Shown here one piece after another: positions 11,853 to 24,339 of a stretch of 64,000 nucleotides of DNA (its first letter is position 1; each line of letters opens with the position of its first letter). The notes below the pieces were generated by a model that saw only the letters and a list, made by a program, of their open reading frames with translations, was not told the origin of the DNA and made no database searches. The translations under genes and the position numbers were made by a program. Source of the stretch: Stropharia rugosoannulata (taxonomy: Eukaryota; Basidiomycota; Agaricomycetes; Agaricales; Strophariaceae); contig JANCIK010000006.1 of the NCBI GenBank assembly GCA_028532985.1, positions 3,534,001 to 3,598,000 on the forward strand, given 5' to 3'.

Positions 11853-12571
11853 TATGTGTTACGATTCTCATAATGTAATGTTCACTGGCAGTGATACCTT
11901 GTAGAGAAAATGCGGTCTCTGTCCAAGACGATTGATGTGTTGATTATTTAAATGATTTTTTATACAGCTGACAGAAGTGCTATGTCCTTGAATAAGATGA
12001 GTTGATTGTCGCTCTCTGCTTGAAACAAAGGAGGGAGAGCAAATAGTTTGATAAGAGAAATACACGGCTAAACGTGTGACCGTTTGTCCGGTTGGTTTGG
12101 GTAGGAGCTCGGGCGGAAGGGGGATTCGACGACGTGCGCGTTCACAGACGGGAACAGACGGGTCAGCGCAAAGCATGCACGGCGAGCGTGCCGAACAAGC
12201 CGAATTCTCACGTTGACTTGGGAAGCGGGTATAATCTGCAAACTCAAAGTCGACGCCCGAGATAATGTGACTTACTTGTACACACGAGAGAGACCTAGTG
12301 GGTACGGATGAGTTACGTATGATAGTACAGCTCCGGCCCGTTGCAGAACTAATTTTCTTTAATTTTTTTTGACGAAACAACCGCCGCATTTCTCAAACAA
12401 AAAGTTCAGGTACACATGCATGTAAGACGTGGTTTTCTGTAGTATGTGTACTGGGGTTCCGAACTATACTGACTTCCAATAAACGTGAATACACGGTATA
12501 TCTCTTCATGACATACTTAGCTGTATCATATATGCATTTAGAGAGTAAAAGAGAACACAACACAAATGGGC
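11853..12571. other. Intergenic, no gene seen
   Basis: A 173-codon minus frame (11868-12389) covers much of this stretch, but it has no motif, no domain-like composition and no splice-linked neighbour. I treat it as chance. Confidence 0.4.
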
Positions 12572-13079
12572 TTACGGAAGTGTTATAGTTGGGATGTTCA
12601 ACGGCCCAACTTTGGCCCCAAATATAGTCAACGATACACCAAGGTAGAGCCTCTTCCCGACAAGATATATTCTGATGGTACCAGAAAGGATTCCCGATAT
12701 CCCGACCGTCTCAGAAATGCCAGTTTTGAGACTTCCGTTGACAGACGATAGATTAAGGCGCCCAAAAAAAGGTATCTTGGCATATAATTGCGCTTTCATA
12801 GCGAGGTTGTCCAGGTCTATGAATCCCTGCAGCTGGTTTGGGCACATGGTAAGCACAACGGGAGGCCCGGCGGGTCAATAAAAACGGACGTACACCAATG
12901 ATAATGGGTTCTACTGGAATCTCTATCTGAATATCCCACCGACGCGCCCCAATTGGCTCGCCGAAGGGCGGTGGACCCGCAGCGGCAAATACATGGACAG
13001 CCGGAGAGTTATCGTCCTCCCTGTGGACAAAGTGATGCCCGGCGAGGACATCTGGAGGGAAGGCTAGAGAGTCTGACAT
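12572..13079 (-). CDS. Small two-exon orphan protein, probably beta-rich
   Basis: Minus-strand exons 13079-12894 and 12832-12572 join at a phase 0 intron (donor GTACGT, acceptor AAACCAG) to give 148 aa. The joined chain keeps a regular alternation of hydrophobic and polar residues across the junction (IEIPVEPIIIG then LQGFIDLDNLAMKAQLYA), followed by IPFFGRLNLSSVNG and YLVGKRLYLGVSLTIFGAKVG. This suggests a compact beta-sheet domain. No signal peptide. Without the intron both frames break, which supports the model. I do not recognise the family. Confidence 0.7.
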
Positions 13080-13389
13080 TGCTGCTCTTTCAAGTTGTTA
13101 TGTAGGATGAGATTAATATTTTGAAGAAACTTGCAGCGTATTTATGCGTTTGAGAAATGCGATTAAATTTTAGTTGTGAGATACGACTGGAATTGAAAAA
13201 TCCTCATGGTGGATCTTCGACGTCGATAAGTAGAAAGGACGCCTCGTTATATTCCGGGATTGGTTTTGCACCGGGTTGAGCGACCAATGAACGACCTGGG
13301 ATTGCCTATAAATTGATTGCTGCGATATTTCAGTAGAATAGGCCTGATTATCAACACGTAGAGTTATACACGACGTACCATGGTGTAAA

Positions 13390-13700
13390 TTTATTCTGTC
13401 GAGAAGCATTGGCGTGTTTGCAAGCGAGCCATTACAGCAGCACCTGACATTGTCATTGATATACGTTGGAGATGCGTGCCTTCCTACCAGTGGACTGCCG
13501 TGTTTACCAAGCTCCATGGCGAACAACAAACATGGATCCACGTCTCACCCCGAGTCCACCGTTTGGCATTTCGGCCATCTTTGGACATATTTGCTGTGGC
13601 AACTACAGCCTCAGAGATACTGATTTACTTTGTGCGCGGTAAAAATTTCACTGAATACATCTTTTATGGTCAGTTTGAGAATGAACGACGATACTGTTAG
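13390..13700 (+). pseudogene. Possible gene remnant (F-box-like exon)
   Basis: One frame reads EKHWRVCKRAITAAPDIV and on through a tryptophan-rich stretch to SPRVHRLAFRPSLDIFAVA, closing near 13698. The composition looks coding rather than random, but I find no start, no partner exon and no complete domain. An isolated exon of a decayed gene is the most economical reading. Confidence 0.3.
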
Positions 13701-14798
13701 TAATGCATAAGTTGGCATAAGCTCATCAATTTCATTCCGAACACTTCTCGGGCCGGCTACTGGCCTGACCCCAATAAGCGACGTCACTATTTGACGGTAT
13801 GTGCGAACTGCGAAGCAAGGGCGAAGACAGGCAAACACAGTGGTTGAAAGTTACATACGTATATTGATGCCAATGGCCGCTGTAATAACTCGCTCAATAT
13901 TTTTTTTGGCAGAATGAAGGGCAAGACCATATGCAAACATTTGCATGTAGCCGAGAATTGTTCGTCGTTCACGAAATACAAGATACAGAAATGGAAATAA
14001 AACACTATATATGCTCTATTTGCCGCAGACATCCACAAACACGATGATATACTATGCATGATTAGTTTCATTTTTCTTGTGCTTTATCGCATCCCACCGC
14101 CACAAGTACTGGCCTTCTGCTTCCATAATACCTGTCAGGCCAGAAAGTATCTTACGACATGTGTACGAAGTACTTTACTAAGAATGGAAATAACATCTTC
14201 AACAACTGGAAAAGATAAATTTGAACTTTATCTGGGCTGTTGATTAGATATAGCTGACAGAAATCCTTTCCATAACCTGCCACAGCTAGTGGGAGGCAAT
14301 GCAGTGCAAGCGGCATCCAGTCCAACAAAATCAGCGACAGAATGTTCAAGTGATTATCGATCACGGTTTAATCAGAATGCTCAATCCATACTTATTGAAA
14401 TATTGATATTGAAAGTTGATATTAATAGAATGAAGCCTCGTTGTCTTCCGGGGTTCCTCTTGCACCGGATTTTTTTGGACGTCTTGCCGCGCCATGCATC
14501 GTTTTATTAATTTACATATATCTCACTTCAAAGATGCAGATGGGATTCCGCAGTTACAAAGTCGCCGGAAATTACTCTACATCGCAATAATTGTTTAGCT
14601 TCCAGAACACTGCCAGGCGTGGGGATTTCAGTAGGGAAGAGCGAAGTGTTTAAATATGCAAAGGGCCCCCAGCATATCGCAACAGACACTAACATTTCCC
14701 TCACAAGCCTCTGTATGTCTGTTACACTTTAACTACAGCATAGCACAGTTTCTAACACGAGCCTCTGCTCATGTTTCCCGACAAGCTTAGGTCAAAAC
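13701..14798. other. Intergenic, AT-rich
   Basis: No supported gene. Contains the upstream region of the 11-exon gene that starts at 14799, with a TTTAAATA box near 14650. Confidence 0.45.
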
Positions 14799-17088
14799 AT
14801 GTGCGGCACGAAGGAGACCCAGACAACAGTTGACAGCGCTCAAGACGCTCTGTTGAATCAGCTGTTCGACAATGCATGTCGACTTCTTCCCGATGTACGT
14901 CTATCTGACCTAGTGCCATGTGTTTTCATCTGGGACAGTGATATTCGTTGACTCGCAATCACAGCCTCCAAGCCGCCCGGCCAAAGTCACTTATGACGAC
15001 CTCCAACCGCTCCTTCAGCGAATCGGCTCAAATAAATTTATGGAGACGTACTCCTATGCGTACAAAGGCGACCAAACCAAGCCGGTTCCCCCGCCTAAGG
15101 ATGGAATCATACATACCACAGAGGATACAGTCATGTTTTCCTCCGTGGACGACCGTGTCATTGCGCAATATGTCAATTCCCGTTTACTAGCGTATGTATA
15201 TTTACCCACGCTACTAGTGTTAAATGTTAAACTCTCTTGAAGGTCCATGGATCTGGGAAACCTGAAAGGTGCGAGCAACAGGTCTCAGTTTATGTACATT
15301 ACTCATGTATATGTACAGACGCTGCATCGTCTGAGCTAGTGTCGCTTGGAATTGACTTATTTGAGGAGCGGACTGATAACGACTGGATGGTCCAGAACTT
15401 TACACGGGATCTGCAGTACCACGACACAAATAGTCTCTACACTCTACGGGGTAACTCTACCTTTGTGTATACCAACGCTAGCTGGGTTACCGCCGGCGAG
15501 GAATGCAAATACGTCATTATTCAATACACTGGCGTAAGTGGCATTCTACCTGCTACATTTATCGTAAAGTGATTATTACTCGTACAGGTGTATTTCAACG
15601 TCGATTGTACAGCTATGGTAGCCAGAAAGTATGTCCTGGACACGTTACTCGATAACGCCAAGCTCCTCAGTCCTATCGCGCGTGATCCTGGTGATGGGGG
15701 CCAGCTACAGCGTATGCAGGTTATTCTCGAGCCGTACCTCAGAGCCAAGTTTAGGGAGCATTTTAACTACGAATACAATGGTGACATAACACAGCCGTTG
15801 AAGATGACACATAAAGAGTCCAGCTATCGTCTTCACGCAACCATATCCTTGTGCATGCCCCAGAGCAATGACGCGGCAGTGGTGGCTTCGTTTGTCAGGG
15901 CAAACATCTTGAGGTGAGTTGTCAAACCTAGCACTGCAGTGCAAGCTAAAAGCAATCGTTGTACAGTTCCATGGATCTGCCGGCCTATTTAAGTAGTTCA
16001 CTGCGCTTCTTATACTTTGCTTAATCACTCACATCATAAATCTAGGGAACCCAACCGGCGAAGTCCACTCTGATCTTGTCTCCTATATACAGGATCTTTT
16101 GGGAAACGGTACAGCAAACGCATGGCTAGCAGACGCCTACACCAAGGACTACGCTAGCCCAAATGTCGCAGTAAGCTCGGTCTCCACCGACTCCATGTTT
16201 GTATATGTCAACGCAAAAGCGCCACCTGAAGCGGGCACAGAATTCGACCAGATTTTTATTTACTATATCGGCGTAGGTCCTAATTTAAATGTATAGACAC
16301 ATCCACGTTGCTGACAAGCGCCAACAGGTGTTTTACCCCTACGTCCCCCCCGTATACGATGAGCACATTGTCGTTCTCCAACGTCTGCTCGCAGAAGCGA
16401 AGAAGCTGGGTGACGATCTGGTACGCTTGGCCACAGACTACCGTTTGTTTCATTAGTAGAGCTAAGCGGTACGCCAGCCTAACCCAGATAGCGCAGACCC
16501 CTTGCACGCCATCGGCGCTGTGGTGTCAGCCTTTGCCAACGGCGAGTTCTACAACGACTTTGGGTACCGCTTCGATACCTCAAATGCTCGCCCAGATGAC
16601 TTGGCACCTAGCAAGAAAGCGAGAGGAATATCAATTCTGTTGGAGTACAATACTAGATCGGTCGATAGCGCAACACTGAGGAGAGATGTGAAACTCAAAA
16701 TTGTTGACGAGCTTGGGCTTCAAGCTTGGGTTGAAGGTGCGTCTTACGCTTTACAGCGCAACGTAGATGGACACAGACAGTTACTGCCGCAGATCAAGTG
16801 TTGAACAGCCTTATGGACCATCTCATCTCCTCTCTGGATGAAAGCACCATTGGTTGGGATAGTAATGAATTTTCGAACGACTTCGCACCGTCTAAGCTTC
16901 CCGACTTACTCTACGACTGTAATGTGAGAGGTATCCTTACTATCGCGAATGACTTGGAGAACGAAAATTGTCCCGTGCATTTGATACACTTCCTCGGCGT
17001 AAGTAATCTCAGCCTCAGTGAATGCCATTCATTTGACCATTTTTGTCACTAGCTCGCCTATTTGGCCAGTGATGGAAAGCATCTCTAA
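14799..17088 (+). CDS. Orphan 11-exon protein with repeated modules
   Basis: Predicted exons: 14799-14894, 14965-15191, 15243-15268, 15319-15533, 15588-15913, 15967-15992, 16046-16272, 16328-16409, 16488-16736, 16793-16998, 17053-17088 (571 aa). Every junction keeps frame. The layout repeats: a long exon, a 26-nt micro-exon coding SMDLxxxL, a long exon ending at a phase 0 intron after a Y(T/I)G motif (YVIIQYTG, IFIYYIG), and a last related end HLIHFLG. The gene thus appears to be two to three copies of one roughly 190-residue module. No signal peptide or membrane segment. I do not know the family or function. The exon 8/9 junction (16409/16488) is the least certain. Confidence 0.7.
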
Positions 17089-17742
17089 AGAAACCGGCTC
17101 ACTATCAACTTTTCGGCAGTGTGCTAAGGCCGTCGGAGCTCAACAATGTCTTTTTTGTATACACTCTAGTTTGAATATCTGTATCATGATCGCATGAAAT
17201 GTCAATGGATCGTTGACGAATCTGATGTACAGAGTAAATGAGGCTAATCGAAGTGACTAATCGTATTATACTGTAAGATTAAGTTTGTTTGTGTAAGTGC
17301 GAGCGACGACTTGTGTGGTCGTCTTGAGGGTGGTTCAAGGAATAGGATTAAAGAATAATTGATAGACTAGAGTTGGGCGAACTTGAAGAGGTACGGCTGC
17401 ATGTACTGACTCCAACTGTACTTTGGATGGTAAAACGAGGGTGGGTCCTTTCTTAACTGCCTAGCTACATGTACACGACGTCCTTTTATACTGTAAAAGC
17501 ATGTATATATAAATAAAATATAAAACTTCTCCTAACTCCTGAGGGCCGACCGAGTTCTCTCCAGAATATTCTTGCCATGATGCCCGAAACCCAAGGATAT
17601 TCCTTCGATCGACCTATACCAAATGGATCTTTTCTGCGCGCACGCAAATAGCGCACCTTACAATACAGTTGACAGACTCAGTGTTACATCCTAGGAGTAC
17701 ATGGATACTAGATATTACACAGCGTTAAAAGGCGAACAATAT
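17089..17742. other. Intergenic, no gene seen
   Basis: AT-rich sequence between two convergent genes. Probably both 3' untranslated regions. Confidence 0.5.
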
Positions 17743-18497
17743 TCAGGCAGCCTTTCTTTGCAGAGGAAAAAATGGTCGTTCGCGTGTGTTGAGGGTATCA
17801 AAACCACGCGCCTCGAGGAACGTATCTTCCCTTCGTTGCGGTGACACTTGCGGCCCGCGGCCACGCGAAGCTCGACCACCCGGCCCATGCATATGCGGCT
17901 CTCGAGCAGCAATATCTACTTCTTCTACCTCCCGTCCTATCATTAGAGCTGGATTCCATTTCAAAACCCTCACTGGACCCCGAGCTTCTAGGTCCGCTTC
18001 ACCCAGATCCACTGAACGAGCCATCATGGACTGCGGCCCATGGTTAATGTGCATCGACGATGGCCCGCCGTAGCCCCCTCCTCCATGAAATGCTTCTCGT
18101 GCTTGAATTTTTTCTTCGGAAAGAGAGCGACGGGACACAGCCTGAGGGTGTGTCTCTTCTTGGTGGTGTCCGAAGTGCAGCCATGACGGCAGGTGGAACG
18201 GCTCCCGTGCCGCAAGGTCTGCCGCGTCCAACTCGCGCGATGCCATTTGAGGGCCGTGCGGCATGCCGTGCCAAACCCCAGGCCCGCCGTGGAACGGCTC
18301 TCGCGTCTCAAGTCGTACATGAGGGGGGGCCGCATCTCCTGGGAAACCTGTGTGTCTCATGGCCCTATGATTAAAATTCAGATAAGGCTTACAGCTCGGA
18401 GAACTAATTGAGGGACATACTCAGACGGGGCCGCGATTACTACTGACCAGGATGCAGCCAGAAGAAGAGTTTGAGTGAATGTCGCGATGCGAAGCAT
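17743..18497 (-). CDS. Second secreted AREP-repeat precursor, His/Gly-rich
   Basis: Minus-strand exons 18497-18421 and 18364-17743 (phase 2 intron, donor GTATGT, acceptor CATAG) give 232 aa. Exon 1 encodes a signal peptide, MLRIATFTQTLLLAA...VVIAAP. The mature chain has six degenerate units built around (L/I)xARE(P/A)FH: LETREPFHGG, LAAREPFHLP, IQAREAFHGG, LEARGPVRVL, IAAREPHMHG and LEARGFDTL. Several follow RR or SR (SRRSLSEEK, PQRRED). The spacers are rich in His, Gly and Pro. The same signal peptide plus AREP logic, phase 2 first intron and TATA spacing are seen in the gene at 2124, but the spacer chemistry is quite different. Kex2-like processing is inferred, not shown. Confidence 0.8.
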
Positions 18498-19694
18498 TAT
18501 ATTTGATGTTGAAGCTTATAAGAAGAGTTTTGTGAGTTGGGGAAGGGTGAGAAAAGCGTTCTACGCTTAATTGATAATGGAGAATGATGTTTAAGGTGAT
18601 TTGAGTGAGACCAGCTGAAGAACGAGTACTGTCCTGCGCAGTTTTATACTCATTAGAGCCCTCTTGGAACACTCCGCAGCAGCCCAGTGGCATGTGGCAG
18701 CGGAAAGGATATACTCTATCCGCTGAATTTCATAGTCAATGGCGACAGTATCTAGCATGAATGCTGAAACTATCGGCTCTACCTTACCTTCATAATGTGA
18801 CTACTACATTTAACTCTTTCATGCGGACTATCAAAGATCAGAGGTAAGTGCGCACAACTATCATGATGAAACCACGAAGCAATATGCCTAATGAAAATAG
18901 TTCAAAGACGGTTTTTTGTTCTTTTCCCTTGCCCAAATAATGCGATATACTGTCGCTGTCACCTTTTTAATATCTCTCCAGGTAATACAGCTCAAAGTGC
19001 GTCTTCAGGTCGGAAAAATGTAGTTTCCCGCTACAGCTTTCTACTACGGAAGAAGGACACAGGTGTAGGACTTTCAAGGTATGCAAGTCATGGCAACAGT
19101 TATCTTCCGAGCTTTTTATAGCTTGGTAACATCCACGCAGCCTCAGGAACGTCCCCAGACCTCTGGCGGAGACTGTGACAGAGGCAGTTTAACGTGGAGG
19201 ATATCCTGAGCCTGTCCTGTTACGTCTTCGGAGTAAGATTACCTTATCTTCAATTGTCAATTGCGACATTTCATATGGTCGAGGTTAGCAACTGCGACTG
19301 AGTGTTAAAAATAGACCAGCAGCTCTCTCTACTCAGCTCTCGACGACGCCTGCCGCGCTGCAGTGCCTGTACTGTCTGATTATTCATTCTGGATATAGTA
19401 TATATGAAGGATTATATTTCGACGTGGATAAATATATAATTAGGATTTACATTTGTCTTCGTAGGATGAAAATCTTTGCATCAAGATCTAAGGTGAGCGG
19501 TGAAATCGAGGTTGAAGGGGGAAATTCGAAAGACGGCCGGGGTGCGCTAATAGACGCGAAATCGTATATATGCTTAAGTTAATTTTTTTGCTGACCTCGA
19601 TGAGTGGCGCGGTAGATTTCAATCCGCATACTCAGATATCTAAACGAAACAGGGTCAATCCAGAAAGTAGCATGTCAAGTACGGGAAATGCGGC
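18498..19694. other. Intergenic, promoter side of the minus-strand repeat-protein gene
   Basis: No supported coding sequence beyond the TATA box listed separately. Confidence 0.45.
18641..18649 (-). promoter_or_regulatory. Probable TATA box of the His/Gly-rich repeat-protein gene
   Basis: On the minus strand GTATAAAAC lies about 144 bp upstream of the ATG at 18497, nearly the same spacing as the box of the other AREP gene. Confidence 0.5.
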
Positions 19695-20627
19695 CTACGA
19701 ATAAGCTGTCTCCAAGGTCATTGGAGATGAGAGGTCTCCTCTTCTAGCAGCTTGGGAGACAACTCCAGCCGGTATCTTGCCTTCCGTCGCCGTCACAAAT
19801 GCATCAGGCGTGATTTCTATGGCAAGTGGGAAGAATGCTGTATTGTAGGAAAACCGCACAACGACAATGGGGTGTGCAACGCGCCCATTCTTTTTAGCTT
19901 CTTCTCGAGCTTGCTGATACAAGGCACGAATATAGCCAAAGTTTGGCGTCTCTTCTTTCGGATGTGTTTTTGGTGAACCAGACGTGGTGGTCGATCTGTA
20001 TAAATCGAAGAACGGGTTATCGCTCAGGCGCAGAGATAAATACGGTATCTCGATTTGATCTGCTAAGCCAAGTCTTGCTCTGGAGCATGGGTTGAGTAGG
20101 TCAAGGTCCAGTATGATTGTGACGCGGATGAGGTGAAGACAGAGTGACTCGAGGCAGAATATGCGCAGAATTTTAAATAAATTTTTGACGACCTGTACAG
20201 AGTTGCATTCCTGCCTATGTATAGGCCTGCACCATATGCGAAGTAAATACAATTGCGCGCTCTTATGACAAGGACAAGTGCGAACCAGAGTTTACGCTGA
20301 CACTGTGTGGCGACGTCGAAAGGCTAAGCGGTACAAGTCTACTTGAAAAGGTTGCGCGTACCGCTTTGGAACAGAAACCATATCGCAGGCACTACGTATG
20401 CTGGTGAGACGTTTCCCCCAATGAGCGGTAATGTGCCAGTGACTTACACCTTTACACTGCTTGAGAGAGACACCCTTAGTGCCTTGCTTCACGCCGCACG
20501 TAAGGCAGCTGAACACATCGCGGCACAAGGCCTTGCCGCGAGTGTCGTTTTTGAGCCAGTTCACGCCTTCGATAGGACGGAAGGCGCTAGTAAGGACTTC
20601 AGTTGTGGATAGATGGAACGGAGACAT
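19695..20627 (-). CDS. MYND-type zinc-finger protein
   Basis: Minus-strand exons are 20627-20448, 20391-20362 (a 30-nt micro-exon), then from 20302, and a last exon to 19695. Joined, exons 1-3 give a full MYND finger: CLTCGVK...LKQCKGC, then YGFCSKA, then CQRKLW, matching C-x2-C ... C-x2-C ... YC-x3-CQ...W. MYND fingers bind proline-rich partners in regulators. The last exon carries a C-terminal region that I recall from agaricomycete MYND proteins: DLDLLNP, LGLADQIEIPYLSLRLSDNP, YQQAREEAKKNG. The donor of the last intron is unresolved (near 20270-20276, weak consensus), as is its acceptor (20211 or 20193). The stop at 19695 may be premature compared with longer relatives. No conserved finger residue is missing if the splicing is right. 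Confidence 0.7.
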
Positions 20628-23007
20628 CAGAGACTAAGGGTAGTGGAGTATAGGAGTGCGCCTAGGTGAGTACGCTTGGTACTGCCCTCGAATACGTTGG
20701 CGAGTCTATCTGTATTGATACCTCGATCATTTTCGCAATTAATCAACCCCCTAGACGCGATACCATCATACATTGCTGGATGTCAGTCGGAATACCTTCT
20801 CTTCTGTTTAATGGCAGTGATTGAGGCAGCCGTTAAATTGAGGCAGAACATCAGCTGATCGATAGGGGCGTAGTCTGATGCAGATAAGGACTTACTAGGA
20901 CTTCCAGTGTACTGGGATATCGATTAGATATCGTGGAGGATAACCAGATGAATTCTCTGAGAAGTAGCCAAGCGTGTTTCTGGACAGGTGAAGATGTGCT
21001 TTTCAGCACGCTAATCCTATTCGCGCTCATTAGTTCTTTTGATGAGTCGCAATCATGAATGTATACCTCTGATCCTCCCGATGCTGGCCAAAGGGCAAGT
21101 CTGGATGACCAGAGCGCGTCGAACAGTGTGACCAAGAAGCATTAGCAAGCATAATAAAGAAACTCTGACGTAGCATAACGGACTTCGCAGTTTAAACCTG
21201 TCGACATAGGAGAGCAGACTTCAAGGTGGAAAGTGGGTGACCCATATGTATATGTGTGCTTCATTAATTATGGCTGACCATTCCCGTTTCACTCCCTCAT
21301 GCATGATGCCTGATCAATGAGGGGCACCACTACCGAGGTAGGAGCGTGCGGTAAGGCCGAAGACCGCCCTGTATATGAGGCCTGAAGCTTTGAAGCATGA
21401 AGCTTGAAGGCCTGAAGTCCGGAGCTCCGCCCATAGAGAGACTGGTCATCGGTCTAGCGTGCGGCTAGACGCAAGTCCTGGCAGGTAATGGAAGCGAAGG
21501 AAGAATGACGCAGATCGGATACACATATGAAGTTATGGGCCTCGGCTGAAGAGCAGGATGGGTGCAGGTTGCAGGACCATAGACGAGGAATGCGCCGGGA
21601 GGGACTAGTCGCCGGGCATGTCGTATCCAGCTTTCAATAGGCAATTCGAGCAAAGGTGTGTCGGACTGACGACGAAATGACTGCCCTTCGGCACTTCCAG
21701 ATACAGTGTATGTGTGTTGCAGACAGTGGCTTGCGGAGCGTAATTCATATAAGGTGGTATGTACATGGAAGTATAGCGCCTATGACCAAGGCCTTGATGA
21801 CCAGCAAGTGTTCTAGTGAGCGCCACAAATGTGTATGAGACAGTGAATGAGTCCCAGAGAGCTGTGGAACTATGTATCATCCCTTTCATTTCATTTGCAC
21901 CCGACAATAGACACAAAAAGCAACAGACAGAGTTAGCGAGGCGGGGCGAATGGCAGACAGAATATGGGCCGGGGGGAAACGAGGCAGTTGAGCGGTGGTT
22001 GAGCGATAGAAATCATCGCGTTGCCGCGCTGGGAATTGTTCCAGTATATTGAATTTGATAATGATTAGTGGTCAATGGTGAAAATAGGGGGTACTAGCTT
22101 AGGAAACCAGTATAGTTTGCCGATGAGCTGTGGAAGACAGGAAGGAAAGACATGATGCATGATGCAAACATGTTGACGATTTCTGTTTGGTTACATACAC
22201 ATATGCCGGGAACCTCGGCAAAGCTGCCGGCGCGGCCGGCGCCTAACATCAGGCACTCTTGACGTACCTCGTCCTAATTTAGAACGTGTAACAATTGATA
22301 GTGAGCAACACAAGCAAAAAATAGCACTGCAGAGCTCGAGACTGAACGCATAGAACATTCTTTATATGAATTATCGACTTACTAGAGCCAGATTCCGATT
22401 GGGTATTCCCGGAGGTAACATCCAATTGAGACGTACAAGCGCTAAAGAACGAATATTATCACTGCCTTGGCCGCGGCGCAGTCACTGCATGTCCGAGAGG
22501 CCAGGACCGCCCACTGTACCGGTGACACTATGTGAGCGTCCCTGACCTGCGGACCCTGGGCTTTATTTCCAGATATTTGTCAATTATAGGAACACTCAGT
22601 ACTAGGCATGTTTTATAAATGCTGGCCGAATATTCAAACACATGGATGATTGCTCAAACCGTTACAGGCTGGGTTACTTTCAAAAGTAATTCAATGATTG
22701 ATTAGAGTTCAGACTGGATTTGAATGGTAAACGTTGAACGGACAAATTCTGTATGTAAATATAGCCAATTGATCACAGAACACTCGTCACTGCGCATCAA
22801 CTCATTGGCTAATACACATGTTGTTAAAGATATTGCTGCGCGACACGGTCTATGCTATTTTTGAATTGAGAACTGTTTGAAATCTGAGCCTGATAGCAAG
22901 CGACGTTTCGAGAAGCGGCATGCTATTCCCACACTTAGCAGATATTAAAGGGAACCTTGACATCCGATGTACATGCTCCCAGAGTACTGAACTTCAACTT
23001 CACGAGG
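20628..23007. other. Intergenic, 2.4 kb, no gene seen
   Basis: Short frames only. 21380-21430 has small direct repeats (GAGGCCTGAAG, GAAGCTTGAAG, GGCCTGAAG). No tRNA or long repeat is recognised. Confidence 0.45.
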
Positions 23008-24339
23008 ATGGCTGTACTGGTTACTTCGCATGTTGTTGACCCAAACGCGTCTCCCTATGGATATGTACCTTCACGTCCCGTTGCGCTCATTTTTCTGACA
23101 CTATTTGGCATATCCACTGGTATGTTGAACTCTACTCCAAGCCGGTGGACGTTATTCTGATCCTGAACGTTCAAAGTCATACATTTTGGGCAGGCGATAC
23201 GATACAGGATGTGGTTTCTCATCTTCACCGCAGTTTTTTGCGGGCTCATTGAGCTGGCCGGATGGACCGGACGTCTGTGGTCAAGCTACGACGTCCTAAA
23301 GTCGGCTCCGTTCTCAATCGAGTACGTGTTAATGTATATGATACTAGTCTCACACGGGTCCTGACTCGCAACAGAATAACATGCACCATCATTGCGCCTA
23401 CCCCCCTTTTGGCAGCTAACTTTGTCATTTTGGGTCGTATAATTCGACGACTTGGTCCTCAGTACAGTCGCCTAAAACCCCGCTGGTGTACGTATATGAA
23501 GCTGACTTTTTTCCATAACTAATTCCTGGTCGTTAGATACAAAGATATTCACAAGCGCGGTAAACAACTAATTTGATGTTGATGTGTATAAGCACTTACA
23601 GAAGTATTTCAGGACATCATATCGCTACTCGTTCAAGGTCTAGGCGGTGGTGTTGCATCAGGAGCAACAACAAATTCGACAGCAAGCACGGTAAGTGCTT
23701 CTTGTGATAGATATGCTTTGTTATGGTATAGAAGTATGAAACGATCTCTACTAGGGAGGGGACATCATCCTAGCTGGGATAATCTTCCAACTAGGTACGT
23801 TTCCACGGTTTCTGTATTAGACTTTCACATTGACCAGGAGTACCCAAAGTGATAATTATCGCATACGCAGCACTCGGAATTGAATTCTACCTCCGGTACA
23901 AGAAGCATGCTGCGGTTCCTTCTCATATCAAAGCCATCGCGCAGGGCGGACAGCAGTGGCCCCGTGAAGCCCTCACACCAAACCTTATGCTCATGGGGCT
24001 GGCGCTAAGCTGCAGCACGTCCCTCCTGTTTATCCGGTGTGCCATTATTCTATTTTTTCTGTGTATACGTACTGATCACCTCTTTATAGTGCCATCTATC
24101 GAGTGGCAGAGCTCGCCGATGGGTGGCAGGGGCCTATTATGAGCAACCAAGTCGGGTTTAGTACGCTTTTTTATATCTCCGTATACATATCATCTCGCTG
24201 ACATGAGTGACCTTTGCGTACAGATATCCTTGATGGAGCAATGGTTCTAATCGCAATGTACATCATCAATTTTGCTCATCCAGGACGACTTCTGGCAGCA
24301 GACCGAGTGGAAAGTGTTATGCTCGAAAATATGTCGTAA
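23008..24339 (+). CDS. RTA1-family seven-helix membrane protein (lipid-translocating exporter type)
   Basis: Nine predicted exons: 23008-23119, 23177-23321, 23375-23487, 23537-23559, 23613-23690, 23755-23794, 23838-24036, 24090-24160, 24224-24339. All junctions keep frame and give 298 aa, the usual length for the family. Family hallmarks in order: YGYVPSRPVALIFLTLFGI (helix 1), FCGLIELAGWTGRLWSS, IIAPTPLLAANFVILGRII, RLGPQYSRLKPRWY, DIISLLVQGLGGGVAS, GGDIILAGIIFQL, and a C-terminal RVAELADGWQGP...HPGRLL. RTA1/RSB1-like proteins act in the plasma membrane; yeast members affect sphingoid-base export and resistance to 7-aminocholesterol. The transported substrate here is unknown. The gene appears intact, with a 23-nt micro-exon. 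Confidence 0.92.

Noticed and set aside
11868..12389. 173-codon minus-strand frame downstream of the first F-box-like gene
   Set aside because: No motif, signal peptide, splice partner or coding-like composition.
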